Assembly: GCA_963733765.1 (NCBI GenBank)
Contig: CAVTEI010000003.1
Location: 186,001 to 250,000 of the forward strand
Source of the DNA: DATKAS01 sp963733765
Lineage (GTDB): Bacteria; Actinomycetota; Acidimicrobiia; Acidimicrobiales; DATKAS01
DNA: 64,000 nucleotides
Reading direction: 5' to 3'
In this document: in pieces, positions 37,705 to 46,306 of the stretch
Layout of the letters: every line of letters starts with the position of its first letter
Numbering within the stretch: the first letter of the stretch is position 1
The notes under the pieces: model-generated
The model's database searches: none
What the model saw: the letters and a program-made list of their open reading frames with translations, nothing else
What the model was told of the DNA's origin: nothing
Program-made: the position numbers and the translations under genes

Positions 37705-39303
37705 CTAGGCCGAGATCGCCGCCACTTCGGAATCCACTCGGTGGTAGCCGTCGATGAGGGCCGTCTCTTCATCGTGCTTCGGGAAGAGGAAGAACACGAT
37801 CACGGCGCCGAGGACGATCGCGATGCAACCCGCCAGGTAGGCCCAGTCCTGCCCGTCGACGAACGACGACTTCGCCGCCGCGGTGATCTGGCTCGCGTAC
37901 TGCGGGTATTGCTGGGCCGTCGCCTCCGCGCTGGCGAACGACTTCGTGAGCTGTGCCTGCACGCTGTCGGTGACCTCGCTTGCGTCGGGCGAGCCCGCGA
38001 TGGCCGCGGAGATCGCCGCTGCGTATCCCGCGGTCAGCAACGCGCCGAAGATCGACTGCATGATCGCGCCCCCGAGATCGCGCTGAAGGTCCGCCGTCCC
38101 CGATGCCATCCCGGCGCGCGACACCGGCACCGAGCTGGTGAGCGAACGCGACGCCGGAGTGCCCGCGAACCCGACTCCGGCGCCGATGAACGCGTAGCCC
38201 AGACCGACTTGCCAGTAAGGACTGTGGTCGGTCCAGAGCACGAGCATCGTCAGGAACCCGAGAAAGCAGAAGACATAGCCGCAGAGCAACGTGAACCGGG
38301 CCCCTTGCGCCTCGACGAACTTGGCCGACCGCGGCGCGATGAGCACCATGAACACAGCCGCAGGAAGGATCGACGCGCCGGCCTCGAGACTCGAGTACCC
38401 GAGCACGTTCTGCAAGAACTGCTGGCCGACGAACATCGCTCCCATGAGCGACCCGAACACGATGATGCCCGCGATCGCCGCTACCCAGAACGTCCGTCGA
38501 GCGGCGATCTTCAGGTCGTAGAGGGGTACCGCAGCCGACCGCTGTCGAAGGAAGAACGCGATGCCGGCGCCGATCGCGATGGCGGCCAACGTGAGCACGA
38601 GCGTCGCCTCGTTCGGCACCGGCGCGAAGTTGATCGCGAGCACCATCGAACCGACGAAGACCACCGAGAGCACGCCTCCGAGGTTGTCAACGGACTCGGT
38701 CGTCTCGTTGACATGGCTCGGCACGAGCAGGAACGCCAGCACGAACGCCACCGCCGCGAGCGGCAGGGTCACGAGGAACACCGAACCCCACCAGAAGTGC
38801 TGGAGCATGAAGCCGGAGACGAGGGGCCCGAGCGCGGCAATCGCTCCTCCGAGCGCGGACCACAACGCGATCGACTTCGTACGCGCCGGCCCGGACCACA
38901 AGGCCGTGATCAGCGCGAGGGTCGTCGGGTACGCCATTCCGGCGGAGAGCCCACCGACGATGCGGGCGAGGATGAGCACCTCGATGCTGCCTGCCCACGC
39001 CGCGACGATGCAGGCGGGAATCGAGAGACCGATGCCGAGAAGCAGCATCATCTGTCGGCCGTAGCGATCACCGAGCGCGCCCAGCCACAGCACCGAGGCC
39101 GCCAGGCCAAGCGAGTACCCGACGGCAACGAGGTTGAGCTGCGTCTGAGACGCATCGAACGCGATGCCGATGTCGGGAAGCGCCACGTTCGCGACGGCGA
39201 GGTTCAGGTTCGCGACGGCCGCGACCAGGATGAGCGCAAGCAACACCATCCCGCCGCGCTCGGGAGCGGTTGACACTCTCGTCGGAGCAGCCGTGTCGGT
39301 CAT
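37705..39303 (-). CDS. MFS transporter, DHA2 (14-helix) drug-export family
   Basis: The 532-residue protein has about 14 hydrophobic helices. Motif A is LGALGDRYGRQMMLL, and the antiporter motif C lies in ALGGAIAALGPLVSG, both typical of proton-driven DHA2 exporters. A roughly 65-residue loop between the last two helices (PDASEVTDSVQAQL, then YPQYASQITAAAKSSFVDG) matches actinobacterial relatives. It is probably a drug or metabolite exporter; the substrate is unknown. It is convergent with ndh (the stops lie in a CTAG...CTAG palindromic stretch) and divergent from the HD-GYP gene. Confidence 0.87.
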   Translation of the reverse strand: MTDTAAPTRVSTAPERGGMVLLALILVAAVANLNLAVANVALPDIGIAFDASQTQLNLVAVGYSLGLAASVLWLGALGDRYGRQMMLLLGIGLSIPACIVAAWAGSIEVLILARIVGGLSAGMAYPTTLALITALWSGPARTKSIALWSALGGAIAALGPLVSGFMLQHFWWGSVFLVTLPLAAVAFVLAFLLVPSHVNETTESVDNLGGVLSVVFVGSMVLAINFAPVPNEATLVLTLAAIAIGAGIAFFLRQRSAAVPLYDLKIAARRTFWVAAIAGIIVFGSLMGAMFVGQQFLQNVLGYSSLEAGASILPAAVFMVLIAPRSAKFVEAQGARFTLLCGYVFCFLGFLTMLVLWTDHSPYWQVGLGYAFIGAGVGFAGTPASRSLTSSVPVSRAGMASGTADLQRDLGGAIMQSIFGALLTAGYAAAISAAIAGSPDASEVTDSVQAQLTKSFASAEATAQQYPQYASQITAAAKSSFVDGQDWAYLAGCIAIVLGAVIVFFLFPKHDEETALIDGYHRVDSEVAAISA

Positions 39304-39400
39304 TCGGCCGGACCTTATGCGAGGCGCCCGGAGTAGGTCATCGGGCTCATTTCATACGTACGCGGTGTCGAGCACCGCCACGGCTCCGACAGGAACAACG

Positions 39401-41140
39401 GTGGCGGACCAGGTCGACACCGATCAGCGGACGGCGGACCGCTGGCACGCACGGCACGGCGCCGCGCTCGCAGTGCGCGTCGCGGCCGCGCTCATCCCCG
39501 TCGTCCTCTCGATCGCCGCTGCGTGGACGGTCGCACACTGGATCGGCCCGCAGGAGCTCGGCGCGATCGGTTGGGTGCTACCCGGTCTCGTCGCCCTCGC
39601 CGTCGTCTTCGTCACCGAACGCTTGTGCCGCCGGCTGCTTCCTCTCGCGAGTCTTCTCAAGCTCACACTGACATTCCCGGACCAAGCCCCGTCTCGTCTC
39701 TCGGTCGCGATGCGCACCGGCACCGTGCGTCAGCTGCAGCGGTGGGCGAACACCATCGACACCTCCGACGCCGCGACCGACGTGACCGCTGCGCAGGCAG
39801 CCGAGCGAGTGCTCACCCTCGCCGCCGCGCTCAACACTCACGACCGCCGAACACGGGGTCACAGCGAACGGGTCCGGGCGCTCACGGACTTGATCGCGAC
39901 GGACATGGGGTTGAGCAAGCACGACGCCGACCGCCTCCGGTGGGCCGCGCTGCTCCATGACATCGGCAAGCTCACTGTGCCCGCGAAGATCCTGAACAAG
40001 CCGGGGAAGCCCGACGCCCGCGAGTGGTCGTTGCTGCAGCGGCATCCCGAAGAAGGGGCCAAGCTCATCGGGCCGCTCGCCGCGTGGCTCGGCGAGTGGG
40101 CGTCCGCCGTCGACAGTCATCACGAGCGCTACGACGGAGCCGGATACCCCCGAGGTCTCGCCGGCATCGACATCCCCCTCGCGGGACGGATCGTCGCGGT
40201 GACGGACTCGTTCGAGACGATGACCGCGGTGCGGTCGTACAAGCGGGCGATGAGCTTCTCTGACGCGAGGGAAGAGCTGCAGCGCTGCGCGGGAACGCAT
40301 TTCGATCCCGCGGTCGTGCGGCTGATGTACGGAGTGTCGCTTCCCCGGTTGCTCGGCGCCCTCGGTCCCCTCGCTGCCGTGGCGCACATCCCCGTCGTCG
40401 CGCTCGTGAGCCAGGGCGGCTCGGTCGTGCCGATGATCAGCGAAGCGGCGAGGACCGCCGCACTCGCTGGCGTGGCATCGGTTGCGCTGGCCGGAATCGT
40501 CGCGGTGCCACCCGCCACGACTGCCGCTGCGACGCCCGCGCCGTCGGACGTCTCCCCCTCGACGACGAAGGCCGAGCCTCCGCCTGCGGCGCCGACAGCG
40601 GCGGCCCCGCGTGGCGGCGACTCCCGATCAGCTCGGCCCTCGGCGAGCGCGGTTCCGGCAACGCGACCGACCGACGCGCCATCGACGACGATCTCGACGA
40701 CTGCCACCGCCACTCCGGCGGCGCCGCATCAAACGCCGCACGAGCTCGCGGCACCCCCATCGCCCACGACGCGTCCGACCGGCGCGCCAACATCGACGAT
40801 CCCGACGACGACGGTGCCCGTCACCCTGCCCGTCACCCCGCCGGTCACCGTCACCGTGAACCCGATTGATACGACGCTGGCGCCGGTCGTCGAGCCGGTG
40901 GTCGAGGTCGTCGACGACCTGGTCGACGGGCTGGTCGACGAGCTGGACGACGCGCTCGACGGGGTGGGCGACGTCGTCGGTGGACTGCTCGGCAGCTCGG
41001 GTCACGGGTCGAGCGGCTCGGGGTCCAGCGGCTCCGGGTCCAGCGGCAGCGGCGGCGGCTCCGGTTCGAGCGGGCCGGGCGGCGGCGGGTCGAGCGGGCC
41101 GGGCGGCGGCGGAGGGTTGCTCGACATCCTCGGGCTCTGA
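39401..41140 (+). CDS. Membrane HD-GYP domain protein with Ser/Gly-rich C-terminus
   Basis: HD-GYP proteins hydrolyse cyclic di-GMP. The 579-residue product has two N-terminal helices (AALIPVVLSIAAAWTVAHW and VLPGLVALAVVFVTERL). A cytoplasmic HD-GYP domain follows (about residues 130-330) with RTRGHSERVRALTDLIA, LLHDIGKLTVPAKIL, HHERYDGAGYPRGL and RIVAVTDSFETM, giving intact metal ligands and the GYP motif. A hydrophobic segment (TAALAGVASVALAGIVAV) and a long Pro/Thr/Ala-rich tail ending in Ser-Gly repeats follow, probably outside the cell. GTG 39401 is chosen for its AGGA seven bases upstream. No GGDEF or EAL gene is nearby. Confidence 0.82.
   Translation: MADQVDTDQRTADRWHARHGAALAVRVAAALIPVVLSIAAAWTVAHWIGPQELGAIGWVLPGLVALAVVFVTERLCRRLLPLASLLKLTLTFPDQAPSRLSVAMRTGTVRQLQRWANTIDTSDAATDVTAAQAAERVLTLAAALNTHDRRTRGHSERVRALTDLIATDMGLSKHDADRLRWAALLHDIGKLTVPAKILNKPGKPDAREWSLLQRHPEEGAKLIGPLAAWLGEWASAVDSHHERYDGAGYPRGLAGIDIPLAGRIVAVTDSFETMTAVRSYKRAMSFSDAREELQRCAGTHFDPAVVRLMYGVSLPRLLGALGPLAAVAHIPVVALVSQGGSVVPMISEAARTAALAGVASVALAGIVAVPPATTAAATPAPSDVSPSTTKAEPPPAAPTAAAPRGGDSRSARPSASAVPATRPTDAPSTTISTTATATPAAPHQTPHELAAPPSPTTRPTGAPTSTIPTTTVPVTLPVTPPVTVTVNPIDTTLAPVVEPVVEVVDDLVDGLVDELDDALDGVGDVVGGLLGSSGHGSSGSGSSGSGSSGSGGGSGSSGPGGGGSSGPGGGGGLLDILGL
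40996..41115 (+). repeat. Low-complexity Ser/Gly codon repeat in the HD-GYP gene
   Basis: Short degenerate units of the type GGGTCNAGCGGC repeat in tandem, encoding runs of SSGSG and GPGGGGSSG. Such repeats vary in copy number and give a flexible extracellular tail. Confidence 0.7.
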
Positions 41141-41173
41141 GCAACGCCCCCGCCTACCGCGGTGCGTCAGTGG

Positions 41174-41782
41174 TCAGCTGTTCCTCGGCTCACGCCACAT
41201 GTTCCACAAGGGGGGGCAGTCGTCGACTCGCAGCACCTCGATGACGCCGAAGCCGTGCCGCTCGTAGAGCTTGCGGCTTCGCTCGCTCGTCGACACGAGG
41301 AATGCGGCCGTGCCGTCGCGGTCGCACGCGGTGAGCATTGGCGCCATGACTGCGGAGCCGATGCCCTGGCCCTGACGGCTGGCCTGGACCCCGACGAACT
41401 GGAGGTACGCCGCCGGGTCGTGGGGATGATGGCTGTCGATCGTCGCGACGACCGCCTCCATCCGCGCCGCGTCGACGCCCGAAAGCTCCATGAGCGTGCC
41501 GGCGAAGTCCTCTGCCTCGGAATCGGATGGGATGGCCACACCCGTAGGCGCCCACATCGCCACTCCTGCCTCGGTGATGTAGGTCGCCCCGTGCGGGATG
41601 AAGGCGTTGGCAAACAGCTCGAAGCACGGGGTGATCGCCCGTGCGCGGCGAACCGGATCGGGATACACCCACGAGAAGATCGGATCGTCGTAGAACGCGC
41701 TGCTGAGGATGGAGGCGACTTTGGCGCGCTGCGACAAGGTCGCGGGTGTGATCACGGACGCGGGGGACGAGAGGGTTGACAT
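41174..41782 (-). CDS. GNAT family N-acetyltransferase
   Basis: The 202-residue product has the GNAT fold: an N-terminal helix (SQRAKVASILSSAFYDDPIF), a central strand pair with LQFVGVQASRQGQGIGSA, where Q/R-x-x-G-x-G/A binds acetyl-CoA, and the C-terminal RSRKLYERHGFGVIEVL. It acetylates an unknown amine. ATG 41782 has AAAGGAC upstream at a good distance. It is the last gene of a SARP-TPR-GNAT run on the minus strand, 41 bases after the TPR gene. Confidence 0.85.
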   Translation of the reverse strand: MSTLSSPASVITPATLSQRAKVASILSSAFYDDPIFSWVYPDPVRRARAITPCFELFANAFIPHGATYITEAGVAMWAPTGVAIPSDSEAEDFAGTLMELSGVDAARMEAVVATIDSHHPHDPAAYLQFVGVQASRQGQGIGSAVMAPMLTACDRDGTAAFLVSTSERSRKLYERHGFGVIEVLRVDDCPPLWNMWREPRNS

Positions 41783-41823
41783 GGGAGGTCCTTTCTGTCT
41801 GCGGAGTTCGGGAAGAAGAGAGG

Positions 41824-43239
41824 TCAGATCGCCGCGGCGAACTGGCTGCGGTAGGACGCGGCGGCCTTCGCGTACCGCTGCGCGTTGACGAGATCGGCAC
41901 GGGCGTTGGCGATCTCGGCGAAGCGGGAGAGCGTGTAGACGCTCGATTCGCGAGTCGCGAGACGCTCGTTGACCAGCGCTGTCGCGAGATCGAGCTCGCG
42001 CGCACGGATCGCCGAAGTGAGCAGCGTGCGCTGGAGCGCGTCCCGCTGTGCGTGCGAGCCGCCGAACACCTGGAAGGTCGCACGAATCGGAAGCAGTTCG
42101 TCGATGACCCGACGGTCGTTGCCTTCGGCGAAGGCCACTACGGCCCGCGACGCCGGCAGGCCGACCTCCGCGGTCATCGCCAGGTTGCTCGCGCTCGCGG
42201 CGGCCCCGGCTGCGGCGTACCGCTCGAGCCGATCGACGACGGCGCGGGCTTCGGTCATGCGCCCGGCGCCCACGAGCGCCATGACTGCGTGCATGTCGTT
42301 GAACACGTACCAGGGCTCGTCGACGGTGCGACTCACCCACGCGTCGGCCAGCTCGCTGAAGCGCCCTCCGGTGTCCTCGCCTTCGAGGTAGAGACGCCAC
42401 AGCAGCGCGCTCGCGTCGAGCATCTCGAGTGGCACGCCCGCGGACTCGCGATTGTGCACACGTGCGTCGTAGATGGCGAGGGCTTCGTCGACCTTGCCCG
42501 CCTCCAAGAGGTAGAGCGCGAGGTGCCACCAGTTGTGGACCATGAACAGGTTGCCGTCTCCCCAGTCGGCTTCACGGGAGCGCAGGAACCGGATGCCGTC
42601 CGCGACTCGGCCTTGCATCTCGTACACGTGCACGACGGCGTGGGTCGCCCAGACGTCGTCGGGATGCGCCTCGACGGCGGCGAGGCCGTGCGCCTCGGCT
42701 GCCTCGTAGTGGCCAGACTCCTCGAGACCGAACGCGAACATGCCGCGGACGAACCCGTAGTGCGGCGACTCGGGGTCGATGCTGCCGATCGAGCGAGCGA
42801 CGCGGTCGCGAAGGTTGCGGGCGTCGCCCGTGAAGAAGTCGAGCAGATGCCCCGAGAGCAGCGCGAGCAGGTCGGTCGGCCACGCGATCAGCAGCTGGTC
42901 GAGCTGCCGTGCTGCGCCGTGCCAGTCGCCCACCATCCACTTCTGGATCGCGGCCAGATGAGCAGCCTCGCGCCGGTTCAGCTCCAGCGCCGCAAGGGCC
43001 TCGGCGGACTCGCGGGCGCCCGGCAGGTCGACCGTGTCGGTCGAGCTGAGCGAGAGATAGGCGGCCATCGCATGCCCCATCGCGAACTGAGGTTCCTCCG
43101 TGACGAGGGCGGTGGCGACGTCGATGACGTCAGGGTGGTACCGGAGGTACCGGTCGAGGGCCAGGTCGTATCGGTCAACCCCGTGTCCACTCGACACTGG
43201 GTTGCCGTGAGCGTCAGTGCGGCTGTCGATGAGTGTCAT
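41824..43239 (-). CDS. Tetratricopeptide-repeat protein (TTC38-like)
   Basis: The 471-residue product is almost entirely helical with degenerate TPR units, for example SPHYGFVRGMFAFGLEESGH, EAHPDDVWATHAVVHVYEM and MVHNWWHLALYLLEAGKVDE. The order and the HNWWHLALYLLE motif match the TTC38 family, whose biochemical role is not known. There is no signal peptide. ATG 43239 follows AAGGTG at seven bases. It sits 67 bases after the SARP regulator gene and 41 bases before the GNAT gene, so the three are probably cotranscribed. Confidence 0.8.
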   Translation of the reverse strand: MTLIDSRTDAHGNPVSSGHGVDRYDLALDRYLRYHPDVIDVATALVTEEPQFAMGHAMAAYLSLSSTDTVDLPGARESAEALAALELNRREAAHLAAIQKWMVGDWHGAARQLDQLLIAWPTDLLALLSGHLLDFFTGDARNLRDRVARSIGSIDPESPHYGFVRGMFAFGLEESGHYEAAEAHGLAAVEAHPDDVWATHAVVHVYEMQGRVADGIRFLRSREADWGDGNLFMVHNWWHLALYLLEAGKVDEALAIYDARVHNRESAGVPLEMLDASALLWRLYLEGEDTGGRFSELADAWVSRTVDEPWYVFNDMHAVMALVGAGRMTEARAVVDRLERYAAAGAAASASNLAMTAEVGLPASRAVVAFAEGNDRRVIDELLPIRATFQVFGGSHAQRDALQRTLLTSAIRARELDLATALVNERLATRESSVYTLSRFAEIANARADLVNAQRYAKAAASYRSQFAAAI

Positions 43240-43306
43240 GCGTACACCTTGAACGGGGGCACTCGCGTGCGCCTCGCGGCGGCTCGCGTGCCGGCTCGCG
43301 GGCGTG

Positions 43307-46186
43307 TCAGGGCCCGAGCTCTGACGCGGCCAGCGCTGCCGCGGCCTCGACGTCGAGACCCGCCCCCTCGACCCGGGCGATGGCGAAGTCCTCGCCCAGC
43401 TCGGCTTCGAGCCGGGCCGCCAGGTCGGCGAGCAGGAGCGCGTCATCGCCGAACACCTCGTGCCCGGACCCGGGGGCGGTGACGGCACCCAGGAGCACCG
43501 CAGCAGCTCGCGGCTTCTCCAATCGGTGGAGCAGCTGCGCGATCGAGCGCAGCAGCGTCCAGAGCACCGAGTACTCGCCCGACCGACGCCACCACGGCAG
43601 CAGCCACCGGTAGGCCGCCACCGCCGCGTCGACCTCACCGTGGCGGGCGTCGATCGAGGCCGCCAAGGTGCCCGCGATCCCGGTGACGAACCACGCCCCG
43701 GTGATCTCGGCCTCGTCGAGTGCGCGCTGGGCGCGGCGCCGCGCCTCCAGCGGATCCTCGTTCATGATCGCCTCGCCCGCGCCGTGCCAGGCGTACGCGC
43801 CGTGCGGGGTCGGACCCTCCGGAATGCTCGCGATCAGCTCCTCGACGAGCCGCGCGGTGTCGGGAGAACCGGAGTAGGTCGCAGACAGGACGCGGTCCGT
43901 CATGGTCATCAGACGTTGCACGGGCTTGCTGTCCGCGTCGTGCGTCTCCAGTGAACGGGCCAGCCATTCCTGGGCTTCGTCGAGCCGTCCGGTCACCATC
44001 GCGTGCACGCCGATGAGGTTCGCGACCGTCAATGCGAGGGGCACGCCGAGCTCCGCGGTGACGTCGAGCGCCTCCTGCCCGAATCGCTGCATCACGAGGA
44101 GGTCACCGCGCTTCCACGCCCCCAGGCCGGCGCTGGCAAGTGCGTTTGCGGTCAGGGGATGGCCAATGGCGAGGCCGAGGGTGGCCGCCTCCTCCCCCCA
44201 TCCGAGGACCTCGGGCTTCATGCGCATGAAGCCGTAGTCGTACAACGCGTCCACCATCTGCAAGTCGCTGTCGGCGTCGCCCGTCTCGATGAGGAATCGG
44301 TGCGCGGCGCGCAGCTCGACCAGCAGACCGTCGAGATGCGCGAGGGCCGCCGCCGAATCTGTCGGGATGCGCGCGGCGCTCTCTGTGACCATCTCGAGGG
44401 CGCGAGCGGCGTGCCGCTTCCTCAGGTCGTCGATGCGTCCGGTCTCGGCGAGACGCTCCAGCGCGAACTCCTTCAGTGTCTCGAGCAGGACATAGCGACC
44501 ATCGGCGGTCCGCTGCACGAGGGAGCGCTCGACGAGCGCGACGAGCATCGACTCGTCCTCGAGTCCGGCGACGCTGGTGCCGTCGGCCGCCGAGAACGGT
44601 CCGGAGAACACACCCAACGAGTCGAACGCTCGCTGCATCTCGTCGTCGAGGAGGTCGTACGACCATGCGACAGCAGCGGAGAGCGAGCGCTGACGCGGCG
44701 CGGTGCGCATCCCGCTGGTGAGCAGGCGGAATCGATGGTCGAGGCCTGCCGCGACTTCGGTGAGCTCCATCGCCTGCAGCCGTGCCGCGGCCAGCTCGAT
44801 CGCGAGCGGAAGACCGTCGAGTCGTCGGCAGATCTCGGCGGCGACGGCCAGGTTGGTCTCATCGAGGGTGAAGTCCGGGCGCACGGCGCTCGCCCGATCA
44901 GCGAAGAGCTGCAGGGCGGGGTCCGCCGTCGATGCCATCTCGGCCACGGTGAACGGGCTCACGGGTGAGAGGTGCTCGCCTTCGACCGCGAGACGTTCTC
45001 GACTCGTCACGAGCACACGGACATCAGCGCATCGGCGAAGCACCGCTTCGGCGAGGCCCGCGGCGGCGTCGAGGACGTGTTCGCAGTTGTCGAGCACCAG
45101 CAGACCGTGATCGGGCCCGAGCACCTCCGTGATGCGACCTCGGAGAGACACGCCGGCACGCTCCTCGACACCGAGGGTCTCGGCGACGACGACCTCCACC
45201 GTGTCGACTGATGCCGACGCGAGCTCACAGAGCCACACACGCGTACCGGTTCCCTCGACCTGGCGGCCCACCTCCAGGGCGACGCGGGTCTTGCCGACGC
45301 CCCCCGGACCGATCAGCGTCACGAGCCGCTGCTCGCGCAGTCGCGCAATCACCCGAATGACGAGCTCGTCCCGACCGATGAAGGTGCTCGGTGGCGTCGG
45401 CACGGAGGGCACCGCGCCCACCCGGGGCTCCGCGGTCGGACGGATCGCGCTCGAGTCGACGGGTCCGCCCGCGAGCACCTCCATGTGCAAAGCCCGCAGC
45501 TCGGGCGACGGTTCGATGCCCAGCTCTTCGGCGAGCCGCCGGCGGAAGTCGTCGAACACGCGAGAGGCCTCCGCAGTCCGACCCTGTGCGGAGAGCGCTC
45601 GCATGAGGAGCTCCGCGGGCCGTTCGCGCAACGGATGCTGGCCTGCGAATGCGATGAGGTCAGGGAGCACATCGCGATCTGTCCCGATCTGCATCAGTGC
45701 GACGAGGCGCTCCTCGCGGGCCAAGGTCTCGAGCTCACGCAGTCGCGACGCCTCGATGCGAGCGGCATCAAGGTCGGCGAGCTCGTCATATGGCTCGCCC
45801 CGCCACCACGACAGAGCGTCGTCGAGCATCTCGACCACGCGATGCGGTTCGTCGGCGCGGATGCTCATCGCCTCCGCCACGACTCGGCCGAAGTTGTGCG
45901 CGTCGACGTCGTCGGGCTCGGCGTTCAGGCGGTAGCCGGCCCCGGCCGTTTCGATCGCGCCCTCGGGCAGAATGCGACGAAGCCGAAAGACGTGGGTCTG
46001 CAGGGCCGCGGCCTGGTCCGCAGGCAGCCGATCCGGCCACAGCAGGTCCACGAGGCGGTCCGACGCGACGACCGAGCCCCGCTCGAGCACGAGGGCCGCG
46101 AGCAGCCGCCGCTGTCGTTCGCCTGGTGGCCCGGTCTCGTTCCCGGCCTCCGCGATCCGCAGCGGTCCGAGGACCCGGTACCGCAC
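43307..46186 (-). CDS. SARP/AfsR-type regulator with BTAD, NB-ARC ATPase and TPR-like domains
   Basis: The 959-residue protein has an OmpR-like winged helix (VRYRVLGPLRIAEAG, then LVDLLWPDRLPADQAAALQT, about residues 1-95) and a bacterial transcriptional activation domain (about 98-245). An NB-ARC ATPase follows, with Walker A LIGPGGVGKTRVALEVG near residue 292 and LLVLDNCEHVLDAAAGLAEA. The last 400 residues are a TPR-like helical array. This is the architecture of AfsR-like regulators that bind tandem repeats and recruit RNA polymerase. GTG 46186 is chosen because AAGGAG lies seven to eight bases upstream; a longer reading would run into the divergent hydrolase gene. Target genes probably include the downstream TPR and GNAT genes. 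Confidence 0.88.
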   Translation of the reverse strand: MRYRVLGPLRIAEAGNETGPPGERQRRLLAALVLERGSVVASDRLVDLLWPDRLPADQAAALQTHVFRLRRILPEGAIETAGAGYRLNAEPDDVDAHNFGRVVAEAMSIRADEPHRVVEMLDDALSWWRGEPYDELADLDAARIEASRLRELETLAREERLVALMQIGTDRDVLPDLIAFAGQHPLRERPAELLMRALSAQGRTAEASRVFDDFRRRLAEELGIEPSPELRALHMEVLAGGPVDSSAIRPTAEPRVGAVPSVPTPPSTFIGRDELVIRVIARLREQRLVTLIGPGGVGKTRVALEVGRQVEGTGTRVWLCELASASVDTVEVVVAETLGVEERAGVSLRGRITEVLGPDHGLLVLDNCEHVLDAAAGLAEAVLRRCADVRVLVTSRERLAVEGEHLSPVSPFTVAEMASTADPALQLFADRASAVRPDFTLDETNLAVAAEICRRLDGLPLAIELAAARLQAMELTEVAAGLDHRFRLLTSGMRTAPRQRSLSAAVAWSYDLLDDEMQRAFDSLGVFSGPFSAADGTSVAGLEDESMLVALVERSLVQRTADGRYVLLETLKEFALERLAETGRIDDLRKRHAARALEMVTESAARIPTDSAAALAHLDGLLVELRAAHRFLIETGDADSDLQMVDALYDYGFMRMKPEVLGWGEEAATLGLAIGHPLTANALASAGLGAWKRGDLLVMQRFGQEALDVTAELGVPLALTVANLIGVHAMVTGRLDEAQEWLARSLETHDADSKPVQRLMTMTDRVLSATYSGSPDTARLVEELIASIPEGPTPHGAYAWHGAGEAIMNEDPLEARRRAQRALDEAEITGAWFVTGIAGTLAASIDARHGEVDAAVAAYRWLLPWWRRSGEYSVLWTLLRSIAQLLHRLEKPRAAAVLLGAVTAPGSGHEVFGDDALLLADLAARLEAELGEDFAIARVEGAGLDVEAAAALAASELGP

Positions 46187-46207
46187 GTCGCCACTCCTTC
46201 GACCTGG

Positions 46208-46249
46208 TTGAAGTCCGAGCTGTGAAATCACGCCTGTGAAGTCACGCAG
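46208..46249. promoter_or_regulatory. Three 14-bp tandem repeats between the SARP and hydrolase genes
   Basis: TTGAAGTC (46208), GTGAAATC (46222) and GTGAAGTC (46236) recur with an exact 14-base period. The second and third are also small palindromes, GTGA-N2-TCAC. Evenly spaced direct repeats are the usual binding sites of SARP proteins, although 11 bases is their commoner spacing. Confidence 0.55.
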
Positions 46250-46293
46250 CGTAAGGGAACGGGCCGCGATGCCCCATCGGATAGCGGCTGTTC

Positions 46294-46299
46294 TACGGT
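46294..46299 (+). promoter_or_regulatory. Leaderless-type -10 element of the secreted hydrolase gene
   Basis: TACGGT ends seven bases before the GTG start, as in the cydD and 18.6-kb hydrolase genes. No Shine-Dalgarno sequence is present. The 14-bp repeats lie 45-86 bases further upstream, a suitable activator position. Confidence 0.4.
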
Positions 46300-46306
46300 C
46301 GCGCGC

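Noticed and set aside
37693..37708. CTAGGTGTACATCTAG as a bidirectional terminator between ndh and the MFS gene
   Set aside because: The near-palindrome is AT-rich without a stable GC stem or T runs; it mainly reflects two TAG stops facing each other.
40996..41115. Short tandem repeats as a CRISPR or VNTR element
   Set aside because: The units are in frame, encode Ser/Gly, have no spacers, and belong to the HD-GYP protein tail.
46222..46245. GTGAAATCAC and GTGAAGTCAC as Crp/Fnr binding sites
   Set aside because: Crp sites have TGTGA-N6-TCACA; here the spacer is two bases, and the stronger pattern is the 14-base direct repeat.
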